Source of the DNA: Bacteroidales bacterium
Lineage (GTDB): Bacteria > Bacteroidota > Bacteroidia > Bacteroidales > F082
Direction of reading: 5' to 3'
Length of the DNA stretch: 42,346 nt
Assembly (NCBI GenBank): GCA_017428285.1
Contig: JAFRRE010000027.1
Coordinates: 1-42,346, forward strand
Of the stretch, positions 33,632 through 42,346 are shown in pieces. Numbering within the stretch: the stretch's first letter is position 1; each line of letters begins with the position of its first letter. The position numbers were made by a program, and so were the translations under genes. The notes under the pieces were generated by a model. The model did no database searches, was not told where the DNA came from, and was given only the letters and a program-made list of their open reading frames with translations.

Positions 33632-33667
33632 AAAAACGGCCGCCCTCGGAGGAGAGCGGCCGTTTTT
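33632..33667. terminator. Terminator of the 2309-aa gingipain-like gene
   Basis: AAAAACGGCCG and CGGCCGTTTTT arms enclose CCCTC/GAGAG, 19 bases after the stop at 33687. It closely resembles the hairpin at 22425-22458. Confidence 0.9.
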
Positions 33668-33686
33668 ATCCAATCTTCACTGATAA

Positions 33687-36600
33687 TCATTCCTTCCGCT
33701 TCCGCAAGAAGACTCTCTTGCCTCCTGCTGTCGTGGAAAAGACCAAGGTCTTCGGTTCGGTGCTGTTCGAATAGTACATGATGCCAAATCCGGGTTCAAA
33801 CGCCTCCATGTCGCCAAACCACTCGCCGTCATACTCCGTCATACCGTAGTCGGTTTGGATTCGGTCTCCTTCTGAAGCCTCGAAATCGGCAAGGGCAGTA
33901 TTGACACCGATTGCCACAGCGCTCGGGAGGCCAATAATGTTCCAACCGTTATGGATGTTGATTTCGTAATCGCCGACATTCGCAGGTGTACCCATCAACT
34001 CAACCGTGCAATCATTATTAACATAAATGAAGTATCCCTTCTCATTCTCTAAACCGATCTCATCCAAGTCGCCGAACCACTCGCTGCCGTCAAACTCCGT
34101 CATGTTATCCTCAGACTGGATTTCAGTAACGTTCTCGCCAAGCGATGCCTTCAGCATGTCAAGCATCTCAACCGGATCGGCTGCAAGGTATGTGCTGATC
34201 AGGTTCCAGCCTTGGGAAAGGGTGAGAGTTTGTTGCGTACAGTTTTCCTGAATATTGGTAAACACATTCCAACAGGCCGCAGATTGATATGTCTCCATAC
34301 ATCCGCAGTGAACATAGACTGGTATATTCCTCGGAACATTATTGAAAACATTTGTGCTCGTCAATGTAGGAGGCGTTACAGCAAAAATGGTCAATGAAGT
34401 CAATCCTATACAATTATAGAAAGCACAATTACCTATCGAGGTGACAGAATTGCCAATGGTCAATGAAGTCAAACCGCTACAATTCCAAAAAGCGCCAAAT
34501 ACTATCTTAGTGACAGCATTGGGAATGGTCATATCACCCGTCAAGCCACTACAGCCTAAGAAAGCATATTGGCCAATTGTTGTTACGGAATTGGGAATAA
34601 TCAACGAACCTGTCAAATTAGTACAATTATGAAAAGCATCATCGCTTATCGAAGTCAATCCAATAAAATACTGTAGCTCTTCAAATGAAGTGATTTCATC
34701 ATTGTAACTAAACAATTTTCCTATAGTTGTCACCATGGCGGCCTCAGCATAGCTTAATTCTCCATCTCTATTGGTATCCCAATTGGCAACACAGATGGCT
34801 TTTACGTTAGCATCGGCAAAATCAATGTTCCCATCCGATACAAAATGGGCTACCAAATTGCGATTGACGGAAACGGTAAATGTATACTCGGCTTGAGTAG
34901 AAACAACGATACCATTTTCCTTCCAACAAACAAAAGCATAATCCTCATTAGGTGAGGCAGTAATTGTACACAAAGTGCCAGGGTCAAAAACTCCAGCCCC
35001 GGTAACCACTCCTCCTTCAGATGGGTCGGAAGAAACGGTAATAGTTCCCGAAGAGCACATTCCATTTATATTGGAAAAACTATCCCAACCTTGAGCATTT
35101 TGGTATGCTGCAACAGATCCGCATGGTACATACATTGGAATGTCAATAGATATGCCACTTAACACACTCGTCCCCATTGCCGGAGGCATCTCTGCAAAGA
35201 TAGCCATAGATGTCAAACCACTACAACCATAAAAAGCATTATTGGCTATAGAAATGACAGAGCTCGGTATGGTTAACGAACCTGTCAAGCCGCTACAACC
35301 TTCAAAAGCAGACAAGTTTATGGAAGTAAGTGAATTGGAAATAGTCAGAGAACCCGTCAAACCACTACAACCTTGGAAAGCTCGATAACCCATCGAGGTA
35401 ACAGAATTCGGAATGGTCAATGAACCCGTCAAACCGCTACAATGACCAAATGCCCAGTCGCCAATCGAAATGACAGAATTGGGAATTATCAATGAACCCG
35501 TCAAACCCCAACAACCATAGAAAGCGGAACCCCCTATCGAAGTCACGGAATTCGATAGGGTCAGAGAACCTGTCAAGCCACTGCAATCTCTAAAAGCGGA
35601 ACTCCCTATCGAAGTCACAGAATTCGGAATAATCAGTGAACCTTTCAAGTTCCTGCATCCATAGAAAGCAAAATCACCTATTGAAGTGACAGAATTTGAA
35701 ATATTCAATGAAGTCAAACATGTGGCTCCATAAAAAACATAAGGCTTTAGTTCAGTTACAGTTTCAGGGATTACTAAATTGGTCACCAATTCATTATTAA
35801 TGAACAGCTTACGGGCATAAGAAAGAGGATTAGAGTATTGGCTTCCAAATGAAATATTACACCATCCGGCCACATCGCCCATATAACGTACTTCTGTAAA
35901 GCCGCTACAACCATAGAAAGCATAATTGCCTATTGATGTCATAGAATTTCCGACAGTCAAAGAAGTCAAGCCACTGCAACCATAGAAAGCATAATTGCCT
36001 ATGAAAATAACAGGATCGGGAATAGTCAGTGAGCCCGTCAAATTACTGCAATTGCTAAAAGCATAATTGTGTATAGAGGTCAAACTAATAAAGTATTGTA
36101 GTTCTTCAAATGAGGTAATGGTGGTATTCTCCCTGAACACAGTGCCAATACTCCTCACCGATGCGGCTTCCACATAGCTCAATTCACCATCGCCATCGGT
36201 GTCCCAATTGGCCACACAAATGGCTTTCACGTTGGCATCGGCAAAATCAATGTTTCCCTCAGGTACAAAATGAGCCGTCATGACACTTTCTCCAACCACA
36301 ACGAAGCTATACTCTGCATCAGATGAAACCACATTCCCGTTTTTTGTCCAATGGGCAAAGCAATAACCTTCGTTTGCCGTAGCGGTAACAATACAAGTAT
36401 CGCCCATGTAGTTTGCTCCATTGCCGCTTACAATGCCTGCCTCTTCTGGACTAGCAATGATCGTGATAGTGACAGGGTCAGTCGATGGCATCAGTTTAGT
36501 AAACACAACCTGATTCTTCATACTACCTCGAGTACCAGAATAATCAGCAAGGTTGGTAGGATCATAATCGATTTGGGCACTACTCACACGGATTGATTGG

Positions 36601-39600
36601 TATTCCCCAGTATTAAAGACTCTGCATTTCATGCCGCTTGAACTGTTATAGTTCTCATCGACAATCAAGGCAAGATTTGCGGAGCCATTATAATAAAATG
36701 GTCGGTCAAAACTAATGTAGGTCCAGTCACCAACTGTCATTATGACATCACCACTGAACACCTCATCGGTTTCTATGACTGGAATCCAATCATTCCCATT
36801 AGTGAAACTGTTTTTATCAGTATGCTTCATGTAAATGGTGTAATCAAGTATATTTTGACTGCCTGTGTTGAAGAAAGCGACGCCCGTAATCATGCACGCG
36901 GTTCCTATCTCATCCGCAGTATAGATTTGTTGTGAAAGAGAGTATTTATTAGAATAATCCGAAGTGCTGGGGAGATTGTTACTTGCGCTCACAGCGTCTC
37001 CGATGGCAATTCCGTTGGGAGCCCATTCAAAGTTGGCCACATAGTTGGCCTCTCCCAAAACATTGAAAGTATAGGTGGAAAAATAAGAAACCGCAGTACC
37101 GTCTTTGGTCCAATAATCAAAGACGTAGTTTTCGTTGGCTAATGCCGTAAGGGTACACGCTTCACCATAACCGTACAGCCCATCTCCAGTCACTACACCT
37201 CCCTCTTCGACATTAGCACCTACGGAAATGGCAACTGGAGGCATAAAATGTGCAACGAAATGATGATCGGCCATGACCGTAAAGGAATAGGTGGGATTGG
37301 TGGAAACCACAACGTCGTTTTCTGTCCAGTTGACAAAGGTATAAGTCTCATTTGCAACGGCTGTAATGGTACAGGTCTCGCCCGGTTCGTAACTACCTCC
37401 TCCTGTCACGCCTCCTCCTTCTGATGGTTCTGCGCTGACAGCAACATTAAGAGGTGAGAATTGGTCATCGCAGTCCATGTCAAATTCACACAACAATCCT
37501 GCATGGAGATTTGATCCCTGATATAAGACAACCCCATTTTCATATTCCACAGTAAAAGAGCACGCTTCAGTATAGGAGCCAGAAACCCAACTCAAGGAGA
37601 CATGAACACCCTCACCAATTTGAACAATAAAAGATTGGGAATTTTGCCCATTATCAAGATAGAGCCCCATAGTTGGAGTACCATCACTAAAATCTACTAC
37701 CAATACGTTATCATGCCAACTCGTTCCTAAAGAAGTGTGAAGATTAAAAGTGAGATTGCAGGTATTCCTCAACACGTCAGAAGCTTCAGTTGAAACCTCA
37801 CCATTTGCACTTATAGAGAATACAAGAGGTATTTGTTCTGTCCTTGGGCAATTGGAAGAAATATCGACATTATATGTACATTCAACTTCATCATTTATCC
37901 CAACGGTACCTATTTCGTATATTTCACTTTCAAATGAAACAAATGGACTTGTCGAGGCTATCTGGGCAACCGCACCAGCAGCACCATTATGGCCAATATT
38001 TTTAAAAGTAGCCGTGACGGTTAATGTTTCTCCAGGAACGAAACCTCCTGCCCATGACATACCCATATATTCAAATGATGCCTGTTGGGCGGTAATGACG
38101 CCATAGCCTGTCCAAGTCTCCTCACCACAACTCATGGTTACCTCAACAGGAAACTCTGTTCCATCCTCTACCCCATCGGCAATGATGAAACTGAAGGCAT
38201 TGTCCAAGTTGATGGTAGCATTAGGCGCAATTGTTCCCAATGTGGCCGTGTCATCGATGATGTTGAGTCTTTCATCCGATGTGCTAAGATTAATGGTTGT
38301 AGTACCCGAAGAGGCCATATTACCCAAATTCCTGAAACTCATGCCAAGATTGGTTTGTTGGTTAACTGGAGCGGCATGAGGATTATAATCCTGCACGATA
38401 AGGTATGCGCCATTGGGTGAGTCCACTTCTATTACCCCTTCATAACGGAGATAATTCTGTCCCGTAACCACGATCTTGATTTCCGCTGCAGCTTGTTGAG
38501 GTTCAAAAGTTATGTTTTGATATGTACCCGTGGCCGTAGCGACAGCCACAATATCCACACCTCCTTCTTGATTCGCCTTCGACAAGCAGATGACGCAGCC
38601 CGCAGGTGCCATGACAGTGATTTCACTTTGGCCTGCAATGACACTTGCAGGATGAATCGTTGCCGTTTCCTGCGGGACTTGGGTATAAAGACGTAAAAAA
38701 GCATCACAATGGGCGGTAAACAAATTAAATGTAATGTCTTTATAATATCCATCTGATTCCCATGAAGTTTGTGAAAGAAAACACTTCCCAGCCACATTTC
38801 CAAAAGCAGGCATCCAATTCCCCGTATTCTCCATATTTGTTCCGAATGTTGGCATAAAGTCCTCTTCAAAATAATCATACATTCCCCAATAAAGCAATTC
38901 ATTGACACAATTATACGAAACCTGAGTAGCACTGATTACGCCTACAGCACCTGCATTATTACCATCATAGGTATGCCGCATCCAGGTTTCAGTAAAACAA
39001 TCTATTGAAGCATTGAATTCACCCGTAGAGCAATTGCTCATAATAACAAAGGGAAGTTTTCCGATGTTAGTAGTTTGGACCACATCGCTATTTTGCATAA
39101 AAGGTGTCCCAATATGAGCAATATTGCCATGACCATCATTATGGAACAAAAAAGCACCTTCATTGACCGCTTGCACTATCTGTCCAGCTGTTCCGCCAGT
39201 CCAACCACCCAACTCGTATGGGGTAGCGGGAATGTATCCAGTCCCATTAGGCCCAAAATAATTGACTATTTTCCATGAATCTGACCAATTTGACCAAGAC
39301 TCTCCTGGCATTGGTTCTGGCTCATTGTTACTAATACTATTGATACGACGAGGATGATAACCATGGGTACGAAAATAGCCACCAGGAATCTCAGCGCCAA
39401 GCGCAGACCACATCCCTGGATCCCATCCACAGCTTGTAATAGGTTTGTTGTAAAAATTGTAATCCATATTAGGATTGGTATATTCGTATTCAATTTGCTT
39501 GCCTACAAAGACAGGCAGTTCTGAGGCATTTTGTGCCACCAATCGCGAGAAAACCATGTCTGGCAAATTGTCACCTGAGGCATCGGCATAGCCGTTGTCC

Positions 39601-40616
39601 GTGATACAATCGCCATAACCTGACGAATGGAATATGGTCTCCGCTGGAATGTATTGGTTCATATCAGTGCCATGGTCACCCAAAAGGCATACTGCTACTG
39701 GAGCAATCTCCCATGTGTTGTAGGCATTGTGGAACCAGGCTTTCATTCCATCAGTCGTGGTAGCAGGCATTTCATCGAGGCGAACTACTTTGGTAAGTAT
39801 GCCTTGGCGGGTGCGGTAGTCCCTCAACTGGTTGGCATATTCCGCCCAGTCATCGTTGTTAGGCGTAATGATGAGGTATTCGGCACCTTCGGATCCATCG
39901 CGCAGCCATCGTTGCATTCGAGCTTCATAATTAATGACGGGCAACTGGTCATAATTCATCAGTTCTGCAGCAAGAATAGGATCCCAATAGGGCGAACGCA
40001 GGCGGTTTTCACCATAATGGCCAGTCCCGCCCTCGTAGGTCAGCGAAAGCTCAACATGGGTGTAGACAACCAAATCTTTGGTAACGGGATTGTACTGGAA
40101 AGGCGAGATGGACAAGGTCACAGCATCAACACCACGAATATGGGATGTGCCCATGACAAAAGGTTCGGCCGGATAATAGGCGTTCCTACCGTAAACGTTC
40201 ATGTCTTTCACATAGTTCATCTCGGGTTCCTCATCCATAGCTTGGATGCGAAGAGCAGGAGCAATGTTTACGTCACGGATGATTTCTGTTTCAAAATGCA
40301 CTACATTGAGTGTGGCATTTGCACCTTGAGGAATGGCTATCATGCGGCTTTCCACGGGCAAATCGGGACAGCCTTCCGCGTTGGGCAAAAACACACCCGA
40401 AATGGTGATTTCGGACATGTCTTCACCGCGATAGTTGAGTGGGGTCAATGAAAACTGACCCAAATTGTAGGTAACGTGCAAACCATCCCTAGTCTTTTCG
40501 GACAAAGAAAAGCCTTGAGCCCCTTGCACAGGATAGGTGAAAGTTTGCTGCGACATGACAAAATTTGAAATTGCCAGAAGCACTGCAATAAAAATTAAAT
40601 ATAAATGCTTTTTCAT
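33687..40616 (-). CDS. Gingipain-like C25 cysteine protease with BspA-type leucine-rich repeats (2309 aa)
   Basis: A signal peptide (about 1-22) and C25 propeptide precede the protease domain (about 245-640), with His496 in HNDGHGN and Cys529 in IMSNCSTG as the likely catalytic pair. Downstream come an Ig-like region, one FNLHTSLGTSWHDNVLVVDF module (near 955-1055), InlB-like repeats and one SQQIYT module (about 1200-1375). Unlike its paralogue it then has two BspA-type LRR_5 arrays (about 1500-1830 and 1990-2100; units like SIGNYAFYGCSGLTSLTI), each introduced by a repeated NIDFADANVKAICVANWDT stretch with a DxDGDGELS calcium-loop-like motif. The end is the duplicated GWN module (about 2130-2309) with an LRKRKE tail. 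BspA repeats bind host matrix proteins in oral Bacteroidales. Surface location is inferred. Confidence 0.92.
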   Translation of the reverse strand: MKKHLYLIFIAVLLAISNFVMSQQTFTYPVQGAQGFSLSEKTRDGLHVTYNLGQFSLTPLNYRGEDMSEITISGVFLPNAEGCPDLPVESRMIAIPQGANATLNVVHFETEIIRDVNIAPALRIQAMDEEPEMNYVKDMNVYGRNAYYPAEPFVMGTSHIRGVDAVTLSISPFQYNPVTKDLVVYTHVELSLTYEGGTGHYGENRLRSPYWDPILAAELMNYDQLPVINYEARMQRWLRDGSEGAEYLIITPNNDDWAEYANQLRDYRTRQGILTKVVRLDEMPATTTDGMKAWFHNAYNTWEIAPVAVCLLGDHGTDMNQYIPAETIFHSSGYGDCITDNGYADASGDNLPDMVFSRLVAQNASELPVFVGKQIEYEYTNPNMDYNFYNKPITSCGWDPGMWSALGAEIPGGYFRTHGYHPRRINSISNNEPEPMPGESWSNWSDSWKIVNYFGPNGTGYIPATPYELGGWTGGTAGQIVQAVNEGAFLFHNDGHGNIAHIGTPFMQNSDVVQTTNIGKLPFVIMSNCSTGEFNASIDCFTETWMRHTYDGNNAGAVGVISATQVSYNCVNELLYWGMYDYFEEDFMPTFGTNMENTGNWMPAFGNVAGKCFLSQTSWESDGYYKDITFNLFTAHCDAFLRLYTQVPQETATIHPASVIAGQSEITVMAPAGCVICLSKANQEGGVDIVAVATATGTYQNITFEPQQAAAEIKIVVTGQNYLRYEGVIEVDSPNGAYLIVQDYNPHAAPVNQQTNLGMSFRNLGNMASSGTTTINLSTSDERLNIIDDTATLGTIAPNATINLDNAFSFIIADGVEDGTEFPVEVTMSCGEETWTGYGVITAQQASFEYMGMSWAGGFVPGETLTVTATFKNIGHNGAAGAVAQIASTSPFVSFESEIYEIGTVGINDEVECTYNVDISSNCPRTEQIPLVFSISANGEVSTEASDVLRNTCNLTFNLHTSLGTSWHDNVLVVDFSDGTPTMGLYLDNGQNSQSFIVQIGEGVHVSLSWVSGSYTEACSFTVEYENGVVLYQGSNLHAGLLCEFDMDCDDQFSPLNVAVSAEPSEGGGVTGGGSYEPGETCTITAVANETYTFVNWTENDVVVSTNPTYSFTVMADHHFVAHFMPPVAISVGANVEEGGVVTGDGLYGYGEACTLTALANENYVFDYWTKDGTAVSYFSTYTFNVLGEANYVANFEWAPNGIAIGDAVSASNNLPSTSDYSNKYSLSQQIYTADEIGTACMITGVAFFNTGSQNILDYTIYMKHTDKNSFTNGNDWIPVIETDEVFSGDVIMTVGDWTYISFDRPFYYNGSANLALIVDENYNSSSGMKCRVFNTGEYQSIRVSSAQIDYDPTNLADYSGTRGSMKNQVVFTKLMPSTDPVTITIIASPEEAGIVSGNGANYMGDTCIVTATANEGYCFAHWTKNGNVVSSDAEYSFVVVGESVMTAHFVPEGNIDFADANVKAICVANWDTDGDGELSYVEAASVRSIGTVFRENTTITSFEELQYFISLTSIHNYAFSNCSNLTGSLTIPDPVIFIGNYAFYGCSGLTSLTVGNSMTSIGNYAFYGCSGFTEVRYMGDVAGWCNISFGSQYSNPLSYARKLFINNELVTNLVIPETVTELKPYVFYGATCLTSLNISNSVTSIGDFAFYGCRNLKGSLIIPNSVTSIGSSAFRDCSGLTGSLTLSNSVTSIGGSAFYGCWGLTGSLIIPNSVISIGDWAFGHCSGLTGSLTIPNSVTSMGYRAFQGCSGLTGSLTISNSLTSINLSAFEGCSGLTGSLTIPSSVISIANNAFYGCSGLTSMAIFAEMPPAMGTSVLSGISIDIPMYVPCGSVAAYQNAQGWDSFSNINGMCSSGTITVSSDPSEGGVVTGAGVFDPGTLCTITASPNEDYAFVCWKENGIVVSTQAEYTFTVSVNRNLVAHFVSDGNIDFADANVKAICVANWDTNRDGELSYAEAAMVTTIGKLFSYNDEITSFEELQYFIGLTSISDDAFHNCTNLTGSLIIPNSVTTIGQYAFLGCSGLTGDMTIPNAVTKIVFGAFWNCSGLTSLTIGNSVTSIGNCAFYNCIGLTSLTIFAVTPPTLTSTNVFNNVPRNIPVYVHCGCMETYQSAACWNVFTNIQENCTQQTLTLSQGWNLISTYLAADPVEMLDMLKASLGENVTEIQSEDNMTEFDGSEWFGDLDEIGLENEKGYFIYVNNDCTVELMGTPANVGDYEINIHNGWNIIGLPSAVAIGVNTALADFEASEGDRIQTDYGMTEYDGEWFGDMEAFEPGFGIMYYSNSTEPKTLVFSTTAGGKRVFLRKRKE

Positions 40617-40693
40617 CGTTTATGTTTTTTGGGGGTTAAATAATAATATATAATAACAAAAGCGACCGAGAATGGTCTCTATTTAGAAGTGCA

Positions 40694-40727
40694 GCAAAAG
40701 TAAAACAAATAATTTGAAAAAGCAAAA
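40694..40727 (-). promoter_or_regulatory. Promoter of the 2309-aa gingipain-like gene
   Basis: TTTTGC (40722-40727), 19 bases, then TACTTTTGC (40694-40702) on the minus strand give a near-consensus promoter, 78 bases before the ATG. Spacing and sequence nearly repeat those of the paralogue's promoter at 33536-33569. Confidence 0.8.
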
Positions 40728-40890
40728 TCACCAGTGTCTTCTATAAATGCCGTTGATAGCTTATCCTCAATTCGGGTGCAGGCAGCAACAGGTTTGTCAT
40801 CCCAACACTGAATAAAGCAGGCCACAGGAAACATGTCATCTCTACAGTGGACATGCAATCATGGGAACTGTGTTTTTGGAGCTATACTAA
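40728..40890. other. Intergenic stretch with no recognised feature
   Basis: Between the promoter at 40694-40727 and the terminator at 40891-40927 no gene, repeat or structured element was recognised. Short open frames here have no support. Confidence 0.5.
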
Positions 40891-40927
40891 AAAACAAAGG
40901 CCGCCCTCCTCCGAGAGCGGCCGTTTT
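40891..40927 (-). terminator. Terminator of the 232-aa C-terminal-module gene
   Basis: GGCCGC (40899-40904) and GCGGCC (40917-40922) pair, with an A run before and TTTT after; on the minus strand a T-rich tail follows. It is a member of the same GGCCG terminator set, 20 bases after the stop at 40948. Confidence 0.8.
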
Positions 40928-40947
40928 CATCCAAGCATCACGGATGA

Positions 40948-41646
40948 TTATTCATTTCGCTTCCGCAAGATGACACGCTTCCCTTTCGCTCCCGTCTGGA
41001 AGATTAGGGTCTTCTCCTCATCGCTGTTGGAATAGTACATGATGCCAAATCCGGGTTCAAACGCATCCATGTCGCCAAACCACTCGCCGTCATACTCCGT
41101 CACGCCGTAGTCGGTTTGGATTTGGTCTCCTTCTGAAGCATCGAAATCGGCAAGGGCAGCATTGACCTCGATTGCCACAGCGCTCGGGAAGCCAATATAG
41201 TTCCAACCGTTATGGATGTTGATTTCGAAATCGGCGACATGAGCAGGCGTACCCGTCAGCTCAACCGTGCATTCATTAACAACATTAACGAAGTATCCTT
41301 TCTCGTTTTCTAGACCGATTTCATCCAAATCGCCGAACCACTCGCTGCCGTCAAACTCCGTCATGTTATCCTCAGACTGGATTTCCGTAGCGTTCTCGCC
41401 AAGCGATGCCTTCAGCATGTCAAGCATCTCAACCGGATCGGCTGCAAGGTATGTGCTGATCAGGTTCCAACCGGATGACAACGCTATCGTCTGGGTCTCG
41501 GTTGAACCACAAAAAGCGCTTTGGTGATCATCCAATCCGTGCATCGAGGGTAGGCATGGACCTTCAAAATTCTGAGCTTGTACTTTCATCATGGCCGTCA
41601 TAATGAACGCGACCATCATTGCAATTGTAAATAACTTTGTTTTCAT
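40948..41646 (-). CDS. Small secreted protein made of the shared GWN C-terminal module
   Basis: The 232-residue product has a signal peptide (about 1-24, MKVQA-QNF), a roughly 25-residue linker with two Cys (GPCLPSMHG, SAFCGST), and then the complete duplicated C-terminal module of the neighbouring proteases from TIALSSGWNLISTYL (about residue 53) to a basic LRKRNE tail. The module consists of two related halves, each with GWN..I, MTE(Y/F)DG..WFGD and a G(Y/I)..Y strand. It has no protease or repeat domain. It may be a deletion product formed by recombination between module copies, or a free-standing partner that uses the same binding or export route; the sequence does not decide. The frame is intact, with its own terminator. 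Confidence 0.8.
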   Translation of the reverse strand: MKTKLFTIAMMVAFIMTAMMKVQAQNFEGPCLPSMHGLDDHQSAFCGSTETQTIALSSGWNLISTYLAADPVEMLDMLKASLGENATEIQSEDNMTEFDGSEWFGDLDEIGLENEKGYFVNVVNECTVELTGTPAHVADFEINIHNGWNYIGFPSAVAIEVNAALADFDASEGDQIQTDYGVTEYDGEWFGDMDAFEPGFGIMYYSNSDEEKTLIFQTGAKGKRVILRKRNE

Positions 41647-41732
41647 TGTTTATGTTTTATTATCGTTACTCAATTTGTTCGCTTTTATTATAAGTAACTG
41701 TTCAAAAATAATGTATAGTATTCTTGGCTGTA

Positions 41733-41800
41733 AGCTATCAGCCGTCAGCTATCAGCTCGGTAGCACCAAGGCTGACTGCTGATGGCTGACTGCTGACGGC
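41733..41800. repeat. GCTGATAGCTGAC-type dispersed repeat
   Basis: AGCTATCAGCCGTCAGCTATCAGCT (41733-41757) consists of two direct AGCTATCAGC units and is mirrored imperfectly by GCTGACTGCTGATGGCTGAC and its continuation (41771-41800). Such arrays are common between genes in Bacteroidota. Confidence 0.75.
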
Positions 41801-41854
41801 CAAATTCTCGCGTCTATTATGTAAACTATATTTGTTCATCTACTTATTTGGAAA

Positions 41855-42346
41855 TTAATTGTTTACAGGGTTCACCAAGCGCACAACATTTCCAGTACTT
41901 CGATTATTCACACTATTACCAAAACCGACATAATTATTGCCAAAATAAACACAGTACGCGTTGTTAATATCACTATGAGTGGATGACCAGTAATTACAGT
42001 TATTGGTTATTGAAGTCCCATTGCGGCCAACTGTTTTGGGCAAAAAGACTGCTCCATTGGCTTCAAGAATCGTAGTCCAATCCGTTGCACTTATGGTGTT
42101 AGCATTGAAACCTCCATAATCATCATTTGTTTCGTTCAGCGTGTAGGTAGAGGCATCCCAATTGTCGGGCAACAAGATGAGGCCATCCACACCATTCACA
42201 CTACCCATAGCAAATCGGATACCTGATGCAGTATTACGTCCAGTGAGAATATAGGTCCATTCGTCATGGGTCAGTGTGCGCCATCCGCTGTTTTCTTGGT
42301 TGCCGCCGTTACGTATTGCGTTGTAACCCCAGTCGGCCTGGCCTGT
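41855..42346 (-). CDS. Surface protein with FISUMP/DUF1566-like C-terminal domain (3' part)
   Basis: The minus-strand frame is open from the right edge to a TAA at 41855, so 163 C-terminal residues are seen and the start lies outside. Visible motifs are GWRTLTHDEWTYILTGR, GLILLPDNWD, GAVFLPKTVGRNG, NYWSST and NVVRLVNP. This pattern (W-R-x-L-T-x-x-E-W, then YWSS, then VRLV at the end) is typical of a lectin-like domain in Bacteroidota and Fibrobacter surface proteins, often annotated Fib_succ_major or DUF1566. It lacks the GWN C-terminal module of its neighbours. Function unknown; extracellular binding is a guess. Confidence 0.75.
   Translation of the reverse strand, partial: TGQADWGYNAIRNGGNQENSGWRTLTHDEWTYILTGRNTASGIRFAMGSVNGVDGLILLPDNWDASTYTLNETNDDYGGFNANTISATDWTTILEANGAVFLPKTVGRNGTSITNNCNYWSSTHSDINNAYCVYFGNNYVGFGNSVNNRSTGNVVRLVNPVNN

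Noticed and set aside
34240..36280. Regularly spaced near-identical units suggesting a CRISPR array
   Set aside because: The units are about 69 bases, keep the frame and code leucine-rich repeats of a BspA-type domain; there are no unique spacers.
39627..40451. A 274-codon plus-strand frame opposite the gingipain-like gene
   Set aside because: Antisense to the conserved C25 propeptide and protease domain, and without a promoter or recognisable domain.

Overview
The window looks like a chromosomal segment of an anaerobic gut- or rumen-type member of the Bacteroidales (phylum Bacteroidota). Four things point there: a Na+-translocating NADH:quinone reductase operon next to a fumarate reductase operon in the frdCAB order; repeated promoter elements of the Bacteroidota -33/-7 type (TTTG or TTTTGC, about 19 bases, TAnnTTTGC); very large secreted C10 and C25 (gingipain-type) proteases with InlB-like and BspA-like repeats; and many short palindromic repeats. 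No rRNA, tRNA or CRISPR array was found.

Layout. Bases 1-2257 (minus) are the 5' part of an Eco57I-like restriction-methyltransferase gene that runs off the left edge; a RAYT/Y1 (HUH) transposase-like domain is embedded in frame inside the methylase. From 13322 down to 2356 (minus) lies one near-continuous respiratory transcription unit: a thioredoxin-like [2Fe-2S] ferredoxin, nqrA, nqrB, nqrC, an unrelated AAA ATPase, nqrD, nqrE, nqrF, frdC, frdA, frdB, closed by a hairpin terminator. NQR oxidises NADH and pumps Na+, and its quinol can be reoxidised by fumarate reductase. Divergent from it is aspA (13703-15124), which makes fumarate from aspartate, so the neighbouring genes form a plausible fumarate-respiration set.

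Bases 15264-22402 (plus) carry a redox-sensory-looking module: DRTGG protein, PHP phosphoesterase, HATPase, then DRTGG protein, RsbW-like HATPase and a [FeFe]-hydrogenase-like iron-sulfur protein that lacks the proton-transfer cysteine. The module is split by a stretch holding an MNT nucleotidyltransferase, a broken HEPN gene and, on the other strand, a subtilisin-like lipoprotein with a long leader.

Bases 22479-42346 (minus) are a surface-protein island: a C10 protease (1635 aa), two C25 gingipain-like proteases (1952 and 2309 aa), a 232-aa protein that is little more than the shared C-terminal module, and the end of a further surface protein. Four of them end in a nearly identical duplicated GWN-type C-terminal module followed by a basic tail, and each is followed by a look-alike GGCCG hairpin terminator.

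Several families of palindromic or A/T-rich repeats are scattered between genes, and at least three copies lie in frame inside coding sequence (two in nqrA, one in the embedded RAYT domain). The clearest candidates for something undescribed are the RAYT-in-methylase fusion, the repeat-tolerant nqrA gene, the ATPase inside the nqr operon and the homogenised C-terminal module of the surface proteases.
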